Origin: Panicum virgatum | Taxonomy: Eukaryota; Streptophyta; Magnoliopsida; Poales; Poaceae | Length of the DNA: 64,000 nt | Direction: 5' to 3' | Assembly (NCBI RefSeq): GCF_016808335.1 | Contig: NC_053149.1 | Coordinates: 57,217,922-57,281,921, forward strand | Shown: one piece after another, positions 1 through 11,655 of the stretch | Numbering within the stretch: the first letter of the stretch is position 1 | Layout of the letters: each line of letters starts with the position of its first letter | Notes under the pieces: model-generated | What the model was told of the DNA's origin: nothing | What the model saw: the letters and a program-made list of their open reading frames with translations, nothing else | Database searches by the model: none | Position numbers and translations under genes: made by a program

Positions 1-188
1 TGGCGACGACGAGACGGCGGAGCGGATGGCCGCGGCTGCGCCTCGCCTCCTCTGCAGGCGAAGGCGCGGCCTCCTCCTCCTCGGCGGGCGCGAACGGGGA
101 GGCCGTTGTGCTCGGGGCGGGAAGCGACACGGCGTGGCGGGACGAGGACGGGGTCGCCGACGCCGGCCCCCGAAGCGGCGGCGGGAGG

Positions 189-413
189 CTACTGGTCGTC
201 CCGGATGACGTCGAGGAGGGTGCGCGCCGCGGCAGCGGCGGCGGCGGCCATGGCGGAGGCGAGCCTGACCGCCGCCCGGCGCCCCGCCGCGAGGTCGTCC
301 TCGTCACGGAGCTTGAGCAGGTCGCGGAGGTTGCAGGACCCCACCGCCCCCTCTCTGGCTCCTCCTCCACCGGCGGCGTGGCAGAGCGTCTCCACGAATG
401 CATCGGAGGAGTG
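189..413 (-). CDS. possible C-terminal coding segment of an unrecognised gene
   Basis: The minus frame ending in TAG at 189 encodes about 74 residues that read like protein. It runs from SSDAFVETLCHAAGG through NLRDLLKLRDEDDLAAG to an Ala-rich helix ending in LLDVIRDDQ. Upstream (above about 413) the same frame becomes compositionally implausible, so an exon boundary or a start lies near there. The region is more than 70% GC, so all frames tend to stay open; another minus frame is also open to the window edge. I do not recognise the family. It could be a chance ORF. Confidence 0.2.
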   Translation of the reverse strand, partial: HSSDAFVETLCHAAGGGGAREGAVGSCNLRDLLKLRDEDDLAAGRRAAVRLASAMAAAAAAAARTLLDVIRDDQ

Positions 414-883
414 ATGGATTGCAATTTTACCTCTCCTCTCTCCTCGAAGGCACTTTGCCTCGCGGGTTTGGCTCGTCTGTTGGACGACATGCCTCGTGTG
501 AATAGTGGCGACGGGAGAGGCAAAATGCGTTTGCCTGCTCTCGTTGGACTCAGTCTTAACCCAATCGCCTGCGCCCCTGTTCATACCTCGCGCGCCATGA
601 CTTCCATCAATGCGAGGCCCTCTGCGTGCACCAAATTTCATCATGCACACTGCGCCAGTGCGCGCGCTCTCTCCCCCTGCGCCCTTCACTCTGCCCGCGA
701 TCACCGCCGCGTCCCCAACCCGATCGCTCGCTCACCCTGTCACCCACACTGACTCATTTCATTCATCTCGTCCTGTCCAAGATGCCTCTGCCTGTTCGGC
801 TGTTCCCATTTGCTTTCTGACACTGCTCGGCGCAACAACCCGATTGCCCCACGCAGCCGGTGGTCGCTAGATCGGCGCCGGCT

Positions 884-891
884 TATAAATA
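884..891 (+). promoter_or_regulatory. TATA box of the E6-like gene
   Basis: TATAAATA lies about 90 bases before the ATG at 981. That leaves a leader of about 60 bases, normal for a plant TATA promoter. The upstream 420-880 stretch is CT-rich and shows no gene. Confidence 0.7.
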
Positions 892-980
892 AGTGGGGGC
901 GCACCGGAACGCACACAGTGCCGGATCGTGGTAGCTAGTGGCTCGCTAGCCAACACGGCCACCGACGGTCTTCGTCCCCG

Positions 981-1892
981 ATGGCTTCCCCTGCTCGCCA
1001 CCTCTTCCTCGTCGCATTATTGGCCGTGCTCGCCGTCACGGCGGAAGCGTGGGGCGGTGGCCGCTTCTTCTTCAGCAAGACCACGCGCGCCGAACCCGCC
1101 GTCGAGCCTGAGAAGGCGGCGGCGGCCGGCAGCACCACGCCGGACGCGGCGGAGCCTAATGCGGCGCCGGCGTTCCCCCGGCCATCGAGCAGCGGCAGCG
1201 GCCGCGGGTACGGGCTCTACGGCCGCCCCGAGGAGAACTACCCGCCCAACTACTTCCGCCGCGGCGTGCACCGCAACGCCGAGAAGCTGACGACAGCGGC
1301 GGCAGCGACCGACGTGCCGGCCGCCACCCGTACGGCCGAGGGCGCGGCGGTGCCCGCGGGAGGCGGCCGCGGCGACCGCGCCCAGCAGTACCCGGAGGAC
1401 GGCAGCGGCGGGGGCCGGCCGCCGACCAACGTGCCGGCTACCGCTTCGTATACCGAGGAGGAGGCGGCCCCCGCGCGAGGCGCCGGGGACCTCGACGGCG
1501 TCCAGCCCTACCCGGAAGACGGCAGCGGCAGGGGCCGGCCGCCGTGGTACTACACGGCCTTCCGCGGCGGCAGGCGGCAGCAGGGGCAGGAGGACCAGCA
1601 GCGGGACTACGGGATGAGCGACACGCGGCTGTACCAGAACGGCCGGTACTACTACGACGTGGACGCCGGCAGATACGGCTACGGCCGCGAGTCGAACCCC
1701 ATGCGGAAGCGCCCTGAGGACGAGGAGGAGTTCGCCGGCTCCGGGTACGGCCGTCCCGGCGTTGCCGGCGGCGGCAGGCGCGGGGGGTACGGCAATGCGG
1801 CGGCGGGTTACCCGCGGTACGGCAACGACGACGAGTTCAAGAATCCAGACGGCTTCCAGGAGGAAGGCCGGAACGGACGATACGTTCCATGA
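981..1892 (+). CDS. E6-like secreted cell-wall protein
   Basis: A single-exon gene for 303 residues. Residues 1-23 form a signal peptide (hydrophobic LFLVALLAVLAVTAEA, then W), so the product should enter the secretory pathway and reach the wall. The mature part is rich in Gly, Arg, Tyr, Pro and Glu with no folded domain visible. The family mark is near residues 210-227: GMSDTRLYQNGRYYYDV, which matches the GMSDTR..NG.YYYDV block of cotton-fibre protein E6 and its relatives. Two diverged copies of a YPEDGSG.GRPP unit lie near residues 135-148 and 175-189. E6 proteins are abundant in expanding or thickening walls, but their biochemical role is unknown. The start is the first ATG after the TATA box at 884. 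The C-terminus ends in GRNGRYVP, with TGA at 1890. Confidence 0.88.
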   Translation: MASPARHLFLVALLAVLAVTAEAWGGGRFFFSKTTRAEPAVEPEKAAAAGSTTPDAAEPNAAPAFPRPSSSGSGRGYGLYGRPEENYPPNYFRRGVHRNAEKLTTAAAATDVPAATRTAEGAAVPAGGGRGDRAQQYPEDGSGGGRPPTNVPATASYTEEEAAPARGAGDLDGVQPYPEDGSGRGRPPWYYTAFRGGRRQQGQEDQQRDYGMSDTRLYQNGRYYYDVDAGRYGYGRESNPMRKRPEDEEEFAGSGYGRPGVAGGGRRGGYGNAAAGYPRYGNDDEFKNPDGFQEEGRNGRYVP

Positions 1893-3847
1893 GCATGAAG
1901 GGAAGACGAAGCCTGCTTGTACTAGTAAGTCGTAACGTGCGCAGTGTGCTGCCGCTTCCAGTAGTGATCGTATCGTGCGCTCCGTGCTCCATTGCAGAGT
2001 AATCTCGCCTGGGAATAGCTGCTCCTTGTTTGCTGCGAGAACTTGGGGAAGAGCCAGCTAGCAGCTCCTCCTGCCCTGCAGTTCGCCATGGTGACGCAAC
2101 AGATGAATCAATAAGCTCTCCGTGTGTGTACAATGCAACGTGTACTGTATCGCAGATCAAAATGCTATCCACCCTACTGTATTCATCGTCTGTCGGTGCT
2201 CAAGGAGCATGATTGATATATACTGTGCATATTATTGTGTATGTCGGTTAAAAAACTTTTTTTTGCATGAACGTAGGGATGATTTTCATTGCGTGGATTT
2301 CGTACCTACTAGTACATCGTAGTGTTGACGTTTTCACGACACTCCGTATACCCCCAGGATAGATCGCAATAATTTCATCAGACATCAAGCAATGGTCGAG
2401 CGACATGTAGTCCATCATTTTGACGTTCCTGCTGCGTGCGTGCAGGACAAAACTGCTGTCTGCTGACTGTTGAAGGCTCGGATCCATCTTGTTAATGATG
2501 CACCAACCAGCAGCCAAATAATCCATTACCTTGTACCAACTTTTCGTACTCGATCGGAAAGCATTTCGTGCGGTGCGTCTGTAGAGGAAAAAGAAAAGAG
2601 CAATAACCCTTTCGTCCTCGAAGGCATGATTGTAAAAAAATCCGCCCTTAACTTCGCACGAACACCTGAGTACCTCGCTTGTCTTAATTTTTGGGTCTGC
2701 TTGGTTAGTGCTAAAATGTGGGCATGCTAATCTTTTTTTTACCAAAACTTTAGCGAGCTTAGAATAATAGCACTTGGTGTTAGGTAGGCTTTTTTTAACT
2801 GTCAACTAAATGAGTATTAAAATTTATAGGCATTTTGACATACCAATATTTTGGAAGAGAACTATTAGACCCTTTATTTTTTTTAAAAAAAATGACAAGA
2901 TCTAAGGCCATTGTTGACATTGTCACTGCCCTCCGGCTATCATGATTTCGTTCAGCGGCAGAGGCAGTACGACGACATGCATCGCCGTCGCCGGCCATAA
3001 TTTTGACGGTCCACGGCGCATGACAAAACCGTTGACCGTTCCTGGACACTTGGATCGACCCATCTCGTTACTTACACCAACCAGCCTGACGTACCTGCAG
3101 GCTGCAGCCACTTTATTTGATGCAACAGTTCCTTCGGCCCATTAAACTCGATCGGCAGCCCAGGACATGTTCAGGGTCGGCTGAAAAGTGCTTTTCAGGA
3201 TGATCACAGCCAGAGCCAGCTGCTGTTCTTGCTGCTCAACAGCACGCCACCAGCAGCAGCTAGCAGTGCTCACCACCGCTATAATTGCATTTGGATGCGT
3301 GGTATTTGCAGTGTACTCCTACGTGTGTTGGTTAGGCCGCCAGTCTGGATAAGAAGAGCAAGAAGGACAGGAGCTACTAGCAGCAGCACAAAAGGGTGCT
3401 CTCCCTCTCCTGCCTACTAGGCTTAACTTTGCTGTCCGGTTGGTGACGCGCATGGACCACCGAGAGGTAGGTTGCTGCGACGCTCCTAGTTCCTACTACC
3501 CCCACACGCCACACACGACCGCTCGTCTCGGCAAGAGCCCAAGATTGCCGTGCAACTCACGTACGAAAAACACGCGGAAATCTCACAGGATCACGACCAG
3601 GGGAAAAAACAACCCGGCGGACCGAGCGCCAGGCCCGTTCGCAGATATGGGCCATCTAGCCAACACCACAAAAGCTGCAAAGAAAGACCGGCCCAGTTTC
3701 GTGCGGGAGAGAGATCTCTCTCTCTCCTCCACGAGAGCGCCACCGCCGTCTCCCCAAGCCCACCACGGTGGTAGGGTTTATTGGCATCTCTCTCCGCTCC
3801 TGCCGCGCCCCGCCACCACAGGGCAGAACACCGCACCCGCCGCCGAA
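1893..3847. other. intergenic: E6-like 3' flank and NFD6-like promoter
   Basis: The first few hundred bases are the probable 3' UTR of the E6-like gene (an AATAAG-type signal near 2108). From 2200 to 3400 I see no gene: ORFs here are short, and the longest (minus, 2248-2805) has no recognisable protein character. 3600-3847 is the probable promoter and leader of the NFD6-like gene, with a CT-rich stretch and a telo-box-like TAGGGTTT at about 3772. Confidence 0.5.
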
Positions 3848-4876
3848 ATGGCCGCCGCCGCCGCCGCGAGGTCCTTCCTCCGATCCAGCGCCCCGTCGTC
3901 ACTCCGCAGCGCGGCGGTCAGAGCCGCCTCGCGTGCGGGGCCGGCTCCGCTGCCGAGGCGGATGCCCACCTCTGCCCCCCGCGTCCTCCTGAGGTGTGCG
4001 CCATCTTAGGTTTCGGGCCCGTGGAACTGTCGTCGTTCTGTTCCCCATTTTGCTATTTTCGGGTGATTTTTTTTCTGATGTCTTTGGTTCCGATCCGTAG
4101 GTCGCCGGTGGAGATGAGCAGCGTGTGTCTGGAGTCCCTGATGCCCATGCACAGCGCCACGGCTTCGGCGCTCATGACGTCTCTTCTCGCCGCCCCGGCT
4201 TGCAAGGGATTCGGTTGGCTCTCGAAAGGTAATTTGCCCTTGTATCAATGTTACTACCTTGTTTAGTGTTAGTGTAATAGTTACAGCCATGAAGTATAGG
4301 AAAACTATATTTCAGACGCATGACTTTCAGATCATTTGAAGTAGCCATTAGAATTTGATTTTTTGTTTGGGATAAATTTGGTACTTATTGAAGGAATATG
4401 AGTTCACATTGCTCTGACTAGACCACCGATAGTATCGAAGTTCTGCGCAAAACAATATTTGATCCTTTGTAGGATGTCCTAAAAAACCCGTTGTCCTTAA
4501 CACTGCAAATAATATGTTGCATAATGAGATCACCTGATAGAACCAACAGTTTTAAATCTGTTTGAGCCTTTTGTTCTAATTCCTTTAGATATTTTTCATG
4601 TTCTGCCTGCCTAACATGTAGTGTTACCCAACGTAGCCTATTTTTGTAGTTAGATGAAGTGATGAATGGTTTTGAAACATTTCTATATGAACATGGTTAG
4701 GACAATGTGGCACTCATGCAGTTCCTAGTGTTCCTCAAGTCCTCATCTCTTAACCACCATGGAAACCATACATATTTTCTATTTCAAATTTGAAAGATGA
4801 TAATAAAGTTTTCATGTTGAAATCAATCTTATATTTCCACATGGCCCTTGTTGTAGGTCAAGATGAAACTAGATGA
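3848..4876 (+). CDS. NFD6-like mitochondrial small protein (three exons)
   Basis: Exons are 3848-3993, 4101-4228 and 4857-4876, giving 97 residues. Splice sites are canonical: GTGTGC donor, CCGTAG acceptor, GTAATT donor and TTGTAG acceptor. The joins read cleanly as LLR-SPVE and WLSKG-QDETR-stop. The N-terminus is Ala/Arg/Ser-rich without acids (MAAAAAARSFLRSS), a typical mitochondrial presequence. The second exon carries the family block: SPVEMSSVCLESLMPMH, then TATASALMTSLL, then GFGWLSKG. Arabidopsis NFD6 (nuclear fusion defective 6) is needed for polar nuclear fusion and acts in mitochondria; the family is otherwise poorly characterised. Small size and short terminal exons are normal for it. 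The start is the only ATG that gives the presequence in frame with exon 2. Confidence 0.88.
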
Positions 4877-5658
4877 ACTTCAGGGCCCCAAAAGGTGAAT
4901 AACTTTAAAGATGCCATCACTAGTAACTGTTGATGGCTAGTTTCCATCACTAGTTTGTGCATCGTAATGATTTGTGGAAAGAAGAGTTTGTCATCTTTAT
5001 TTTATGGAACTGCATCTAAATTTTTGTATTGCGCATATTTACATGAATATGTAAACATGCAGCACAATATGGGAAAAAGAACTCTGCGTTGTTATGATGT
5101 ATTGAGCTAGGTCTTTTTTACTGTTCCTTGTATTCTTGCAAAATGATTTGGCATCGAAGGTCTTGTGCTGCAATTTGTGTGCCTGAGCTATCTGTTTTTG
5201 AAGTTTTGACAATGCGAGGGATTTCTTTCGCAAGTTGAATTATGCCCGTAGTTTTATTGAAGTCAAACTATTCGTGAATTCAGCATAAGAAAAGAACACT
5301 TCTAAATTTGAATGTAACATCATCATTAATTATAAAGTTGAGTTAAAAGAGGAGACTGATTCTTTTGTATTGGCTCAGCTGGCAATGATGACGTGTGACA
5401 ATATCTAGGTGGAACGTAGCAGATTATTATCCCTTCACCTCATATCATATCTACAGGTCTGGCCTGATTTCAAGGAACATCAATGATACCATATGTTTAT
5501 TACAAATTTTGCTGTTAATATTCCATGTTCTTACAAGATGCCCTCTTTGACAGTTGATATTTATAGAAAGTGAATAACTAGGCTATAAGCCTCATTAAAA
5601 TATGCTTATCTTTGTACAGTATTTGTTTTCTTGACTTTTATTGTATATATCTCTATAG

Positions 5659-6083
5659 GCCTGTGATTAGTGCGTGGAGGTCATCTTGGATGAAGACTAG
5701 ACCATGCTTTTATTTGCCATCCCTGTTACCTTGGTTTTGTCCATGATAAATGGACATAATAGAGAAGAAGTAGCATTTATTGCTGCTAACTTTTATGGTG
5801 TCAATTAAGAGCTGGAGCTCAGGTTATTGTGTTTCTATTTGTAGATGGATGATTTGTCATTATTGGAGCCCTGCAGTGATGCTAGCTGGTCTGGATTATG
5901 GACTACCACCTCATGAATTTAAAGTACCTGTTTGGCGTCTCAGTTAACATGTTTTGCGCTCTGGCCTCTGAGATTCCAGTTTGTATAAGCTTTTACCGAA
6001 TTATTCTTGAGATTCATTGGTGGGTATTTAATAGATTTTTGGTCTTGACGACCTGCTTGATTAACAGATCTGTAATGAATAAA
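5659..6083 (+). other. probable alternative 3' exons of the NFD6-like gene
   Basis: A second acceptor (CTCTATAG at 5651-5658) is followed by GCCTGTGATTAG. Joined to the phase-1 donor at 4228 it gives Gly-Leu-stop, a different tail from the GQDETR form. A further acceptor-like site (TTTGTAG near 5846) and an AATAAA at 6078-6083 fit a spliced 3' UTR. NFD6-like genes in other plants are annotated with several 3'-spliced forms, so this is plausible, but it is not proven from DNA. Confidence 0.45.
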
Positions 6084-6855
6084 TTAAACAGAGTTTCTGC
6101 TGTTTTTTGTGGTTTACTCTCGGCATAGTTCATTCAACTGCCAATCATCTCAAGTTAGGGATGCAAATTATCTGGATCGCAAGGTTTCAGGATGTTGACC
6201 TGTAGAATAGAAATGCAGATTGGTACGCTGGGGCATTTCACAGGCCTTGGGTCAGTTATAAACTAAAAGCTGTTTTTTTGTTAGCTGGTGCCTTCATGTT
6301 TGGGTTGTCTCAAATCATAATTGATTAATTGTCACATTTGGGGCTTTGGGCAGCCTTCAATCATACTTTCTGAAGTCTGCCAAATCTTTGTACCAGTACA
6401 ACAAGTTAGCCAGAGGCTGAGCATAGCTGGCGAGTACCCCTCAAACTAGTTATTCGCCCACTAGGGCTGCAGCCTTGTTTAAAACGAACCCAGCTGCAGC
6501 AAACTTCTTACGTACATGGTAACACGATTATAGAACAATATTTGAAATTAAAAATGTTACGATGGACATCCAAATTTCTCCTCAGACACATCAATCCACT
6601 CTGAAGAGCTCAAGAACCATTGGCGTATTAACTGCTCAGCACATCACATTTGTTCGGACAACCACAATGCTGCAGCAACTAATATCCATTGATAGACATA
6701 AATGCATGATAACGAGGAACTTGCACTAGTTCGACCCAACAGCTCCAATCTACTTCATAAGCTTCTCCATCTCCTCAAGTTCTCATTCTTGGTGCGACAA
6801 GTAGAATTTTTTTACCAACTGAAATTCTGGTTATCGAATGAGATCAACAAGGCCT

Positions 6856-8698
6856 TCACTCTTCAGTAACGTTGACAAGCTCATACTCCACAAGTGAGAG
6901 ATTGTTGTCCTCCTTCACACTGAAGCTTGCAGGTTCAGTGACTTCGATGCGGCCCCATTTGTCCACAGCAAGCCTCATTGAACCTTTGAACATATCAATC
7001 TTTGCATTGCGGATAATAACAGTGCTTTCAGGCTTCAACAAGTCAACTGTGAAAAGGTACACTCTTGTTAGATGTCATTCCATGATCAGTAGGTTGATAT
7101 TTGTGTGTTTATGTGAGGCATAATAACAATCATAGTTGAAATTATAAGCTGGTAGTACCGTAGTACTTGAGTTTGAATGTATGTTAGCTGACGACCTGCA
7201 AATTCTGCTAACAGCCTATGAATACAAGTGTGTAAGCATGCAAAGTACATCTATTTGTCATATTATGTTATCATCACAACGGAAACAGAATAAATATGCA
7301 ATAAAAATCTCATAAACATAGAATGAACATCACATATTGAGATTGGAGAGCACCTATGGACAGTCAGATGTCCAAAATCATGTAATAATCTTCTAACAGC
7401 TCAATATATCATATTTCAGAGCTTGTACTGGTATGCTTACATAGAAATCTAGTTGACAAGTGCGATAGGAAGAATGTGGGGCATAGCACGACACTCAACG
7501 AGGGGCTGTTGCTTTCATCTTTAGTGAAAAAAAGGAACATACATACTAAGTATATTATTACACAAGAAACAAGGCCACACATGATGTACTAGCCTTAAAG
7601 AAACAGAGATCTTGCAGAAGACAGAGCCATTTTTTATTTATTTAATGACAGACAGTTGCTATTAGGACATATAGAAGTTGCACTTTTATTTTTATTCTGA
7701 AGAAAATACAAAGAAGCATCTATGTGGATGCCCCATTCGTGAAATTAAAATTTTAACAGGATATCAACATCTTCAAGGTTCAATTTATCACATCAATACC
7801 CCCTCTGGATCGAAATATATATGTCCAGATCAACAAGGTCTCCAAACTAATAATATTAATATGAAAATATATTCTTTATATAGAAAGGAGGTATAAATCA
7901 CGGAAGTGTTTTCATGATGAATTTAGAAACATTAACTCATGTTGTGAATCACTAAATCCACATACTTGTTTAAATAATTATGGTCAAAGCTATGCCAAGA
8001 CATTAATTATATTTTCATCAGAGGGCAGAGGCAGTACTCTTATGATGGATTTTACGTTTTACAAACAATAATCCTAGACACACTAATATTTGGGATCAGA
8101 TAGAGGCAATATTCCTTAAGATCAAACTTCACATCCTCACAATCCAGTTCTAGGGATGATTGCATTACTGATTAATTGATTATACCAAAATAGGGATAAA
8201 ACTGTGAGCACATAGCACACAACTATTAGAAATTTGATCATACTGGAGTACTAACTGCAGCGATTGCTGTGCTAAGAAACGGTGTCACATAGTAACGTAG
8301 ATTCTATCGAATCGTATTCAAAACCTGTATCGTGCAAAGGATTATTCATACGCACGCCGCTCCAACCAAATCTCCCAAGGCGAAGGATTGCTCACATGTC
8401 ACAAGTGAAAGCCCATGTCACCAAACAAAAAGAACAGATTACTTCACGAATAGAGGGGGACCGTACCCTGCTCGTTACGGGCAGTGAAGAGGATGCAACC
8501 GGTCTCGTCGCCGATGAGGCACTCGGCGATCCTGGCGGGCCGCGCCGCAGGGCCGGCGGCGGCAGCGCCGGGGCGGCCCTTCTGGAGGACGGTCTTGGAG
8601 CTGAGCACCTTGGCGACGAGCGTGTGTCCGGCCGTGCCGGGCTTGAGCTGGTCCACCTTGACGAACACCGGCTTCCGCTTCGCCGCCGCGGAGGCCAT
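6856..8698 (-). CDS. At4g28440-like single-stranded nucleic-acid-binding OB-fold protein (two exons)
   Basis: Exon 1 is 8698 down to 8467 and exon 2 is 7046 down to 6856; the 1420-base intron has a GGTACG donor and a TTTTCACAG acceptor. The phases agree (1+2), giving 140 residues. The protein reads KRKPVFVKVDQLKPGTAGHTL, an Ala/Pro-rich linker, then IAECLIGDETGCILFTARNEQ, VDLLKPESTVIIRNAKIDMFKG, MRLAVDKWGRIEV and SFSVKEDNNLSLVEYELVNV. This is the OB-fold family of Arabidopsis At4g28440, related in fold to SOSS-B/hSSB proteins. Members are conserved small plant proteins thought to bind single-stranded DNA or RNA; a substrate cannot be read from the sequence. Length and domain are complete. The ATG at 8698 begins MASAAAKRKPVF, as in homologues. 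Confidence 0.93.
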
Positions 8699-8770
8699 TG
8701 GGATGAAGGATAGAGATAGGAAAAGGATTAGAGGACGCGGAGTTTGGAGGTATTGAGGTTGAGGGTGGCC

Positions 8771-8888
8771 AAACCCTAGATTGGGGAGGAGGATTTAATA
8801 GGGGGGTGATCGAGGAGTCCACTAACGATGCGGCGGAGTTGTTAAATTGGACGTTATCGTTACCTGAGCCAGTAGGACACATTGGGCT
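8771..8888 (-). promoter_or_regulatory. telo-box and site II-like motif in the OB-fold gene promoter
   Basis: AAACCCTA at 8771-8778 (plus strand) and TGGGCT at 8883-8888 lie 70-190 bases upstream of the minus-strand start. A telo-box with a TGGGCY site is the usual promoter pair of plant housekeeping and cell-division genes. A TATTAAAT-like element sits near 8796. Confidence 0.45.
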
Positions 8889-9385
8889 ATTTTATCACTT
8901 TCTTCTCCTTTCCGTAAAGCTTTTTAAAAAGTTTTTATCATTGGGGAATACGCTCTTATCTTAGCCATATATATGCCCATCGACTACTGCCAGCTTTGCA
9001 TGCCATTTGAGAAAGTTCTCTTCCACATGTTTTAGATGGGTTTTAAATTCAAACGCAAAAGGGGTATTTGTTCTATTATTCAACAGTCATTAATTCTTGT
9101 AATTAATAGGCCTGTGTTACTGAACATGTCAAATACTGACTGATTTCTTCCCCAGCCGAGTGCTGGAACCTGAGAGATCCATTCGAACAAAAATAAAATC
9201 TAAATATATAAATATTTCCTCCATTCTAAATTATACTTCAGTTTAGTTTTATCCTAAATAAAACTAATATAACGTTGATCAAGTACTCAAAATAATATAT
9301 TGGCATTTGTATTATCAAAATAATACGCTATCAAAACATACTTTATGGTGGATCTAATGAAACCAGTTTTGATATTGACATGTTA

Positions 9386-9674
9386 GAGCAACTCCAGAGT
9401 ACCCTCTAAATGACCCCCTATCCTAATTTTATAGAGCTAAGCAAAAAAAAATGCACTTCAGCAGACCCTCTACTTCACCCTCTATTTTGGGAGGCCTCCA
9501 AAATCCCTCCTTCACCCTCCATTCCTAGAGGGTCTCTAGGGAGTCCTCTATTATATGTCGAAATTGAGGGCTATTGCTGGAGTTGAAACAAATTTAGAAG
9601 GCCCTAAAAAATAGAGGCAATCCTCATTTAAACATTTAGAGGGTATGATTTAGGAGCTATTGCTAGAGTTGCTC
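9386..9674. mobile_element. MITE with GAGCAACTC termini
   Basis: Starts GAGCAACTCCAGAG and ends CTCTAGAGTTGCTC-like (reverse complement GAGCAACTCTAGCA). Subterminal CCCTCTAAAT is mirrored by ATTTAGAGGG. 289 bases, non-coding. No clean target duplication is visible. A diverged relative ending in GGAGTTGCTC lies at about 10500-10766. Confidence 0.6.
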
Positions 9675-9754
9675 AGTAAGTTTGGTAAAAAAAATAAACA
9701 AATTTGATTTCTGACAAAACTGAAAAACCTATCATTTAAAATACTGAGAGTATT

Positions 9755-9901
9755 CACTCTGTTCGGCAACTCCAGCAGCCTCCAGTCCAACAGTGTTTTT
9801 CTCTCACACCGCTCCAGCACCAGCTTCCAGCCACCAGCCGATCAACAATATTTTTCTCTCACATCACTTCAGCCACCAGCTTCAGTCCAGCGAACAGAGT
9901 G
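9755..9901. mobile_element. MITE with CACTCTGTTCG termini
   Basis: Termini CACTCTGTTCGGC and the inverted CCAGCGAACAGAGTG bound 147 bases with internal CCAGC-rich repeats. ATT flanks both sides (9752-9754 and 9902-9904), a possible 3-base duplication. Confidence 0.65.
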
Positions 9902-10016
9902 ATTATCGACAAAATAATCTTTTACACTTTGTTCTCTTGTTACAACTATCCCTTTATCTTTTTTTGCACCTAACATGCTTTCAGCTTTTCTTACACTATA
10001 TCATTAATGTAGTTAA

Positions 10017-10220
10017 GAGCCCGTTTGGAAGGACTCTTGCAGCAGCTCCGTCGGCAGCTCCTGCGAGAGCCGCACCAAACAACCTTTATGGTGGAGTGTT
10101 ATGCTGGCGGGTTCTGGAGAGCTGGAGCTGTTAATGGATAGATGAAGCTAAAAAAAAAAGATAGCTCAGTCTGCTCTAGCTTCGACTCCGCCCTCGTTCG
10201 GAGCCCACCCAAACACGCTC
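10017..10220. mobile_element. Tourist-like MITE, TAA target duplication
   Basis: Termini GAGCCCGTTTGG and the inverted CCAAACACGCTC bound 204 bases, flanked by TAA at 10014-10016 and 10221-10223. Three-base TAA/TTA duplications are the mark of PIF/Harbinger (Tourist) MITEs. Confidence 0.65.
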
Positions 10221-10499
10221 TAAGAAGATTCTCGTTGTCTATATAAAGATGGTTGAAGTGCATCAAACGTGGATCTCAAGTAGTGTCGAGTGTAAGGGTC
10301 TATTTGGAACTGCTCCACTCTACAAAATTCAGCTCTTCTTCCAAATCTTCATGCCAAACACATCTAGCTCCATCAGCTCACAAGGCGTCAAGACATTCCC
10401 CAGTGGCAAATCCATATAAAGGGAGAGAGAAAAAAGCAGTTATGACAAATTTCGTGTAAATTGAATCTTCGCTGGACAAAACTCTACTTCTTGAGTAAG

Positions 10500-10766
10500 A
10501 GCTTCCCTCTATTTGTTTGAGGGCTAGTTTTTTAACCTCTGCTTCAGTAGACAGTAGTGGCCTCTAAATCTCACCCTCTTCTTTTAATCTATAGGGTGGC
10601 TCCCATTTATCAGCGGATTGGGGGTTTCCTAGAGACCCTCCAAAAATAGATAGTGGAGGAGGAGATTTGGAGACTTCCTCAAAATGGGGACCCGTTGGAG
10701 TGTGATTTTTTATTCCATCTTCAAATTTAAGATGTGATTTATTTAAAGAGTTTGGTGGAGTTGCTC
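10500..10766. mobile_element. degenerate MITE related to the 9386 element
   Basis: The right end GGTGGAGTTGCTC and internal CCTCTAAATCTCACCCTC and GGAGACTTCC segments resemble the element at 9386-9674. The left end is unclear. Confidence 0.35.
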
Positions 10767-11255
10767 GAAGAGGATCACGACCACAGTAACCTCCTAATGA
10801 AAAAAGGGAGAAAAAAATGCAGAAGGTTCCATGATCATCTTGACCTGTAACTTTTTAATAGTCTATTTAAAATCTCTTGTTTGCTAGATGACTGACTCAA
10901 TTACCCCTTTTCCTTGTTTCAGAAACTAGCAGTAGGAGTTCTATTGAATTGCCACCTGAACTCTGCATAGTTGTGATGTCGCCGCCACATGACGCCCGTA
11001 AATGAGTGACCGCCGGTAGCATTCCATGCACTCCTTGGAGAAATAAAGGTGAATGAGGCTAGGTGAGGTAAAGAGAAATGAAGCTATGTATATCAGTATA
11101 TGTGGCTTTCGCCTTTAACTTATATATAGGGGATAAAATGCGAGAGGATCTTGGCGCTCTTGCGGTCTTGCCCAATATAGATACTAGCCCTTATGATGGG
11201 TTGGAGAAGCCCAAAGAGCAGGAGGTGGACTTTTAACCTTTGGCTTTTACATTAA

Positions 11256-11455
11256 GGTCATTCTTAATGTAGTGCAGTTTTATTGTACAGTTACCAAGAT
11301 CGAAAACTTGGTAACTGAATTGGAGGAGTGTAAGATCAAACTCTCCTCTCGTACCGTAAAACTTCTCTTTCTCTCCTTATAATGATCCTGTCATATTAGC
11401 AAATTTGTTGATGCGCTATAAAAATTAATGTGTATGAAACTCTTGTGAAATTGGA
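11256..11455. mobile_element. Tourist-like MITE (diverged copy of the 32296 element)
   Basis: Preceded by TAA, it begins GGTCATTCTTAATG and shares in order GAAAACTTGGTAACTGAATTGG, TTTCTCTCCTTATAATGAT and TATGAAACTCTTG with the copy at 32296-32510. The right end has decayed. Confidence 0.5.
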
Positions 11456-11506
11456 TATAAGTATAGGGGATAAAATGTGAGGATCTTGCCCCATTAGGGA
11501 TTCCGA

Positions 11507-11655
11507 GGGGCCGTTCGTTTAGTTAGAAATGATTGCTTGGAACAATTCCAGCTGGAACATCAAGTTTATTTCCACGTCCTCAATCACGAGGATTAATTCC
11601 GGCCCTCAATCACGAGGATCAATTCCGACCCTCGTTCCACGCCCGGAACGGGCCC
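11507..11655. mobile_element. possible foldback element with GGGCCGTTC termini
   Basis: GGGGCCGTTCGTTT at the left is mirrored imperfectly by GGAACGGGCCCT at the right. The interior repeats 'CCTCAATCACGAGGATNAATTCC' twice. No target duplication is seen. Confidence 0.3.

Noticed and set aside
2248..2805. 185-codon minus ORF in the E6-like 3' flank
   Set aside because: No recognisable domain, AT-rich low-quality composition and no splice or promoter context; it probably stays open by chance.
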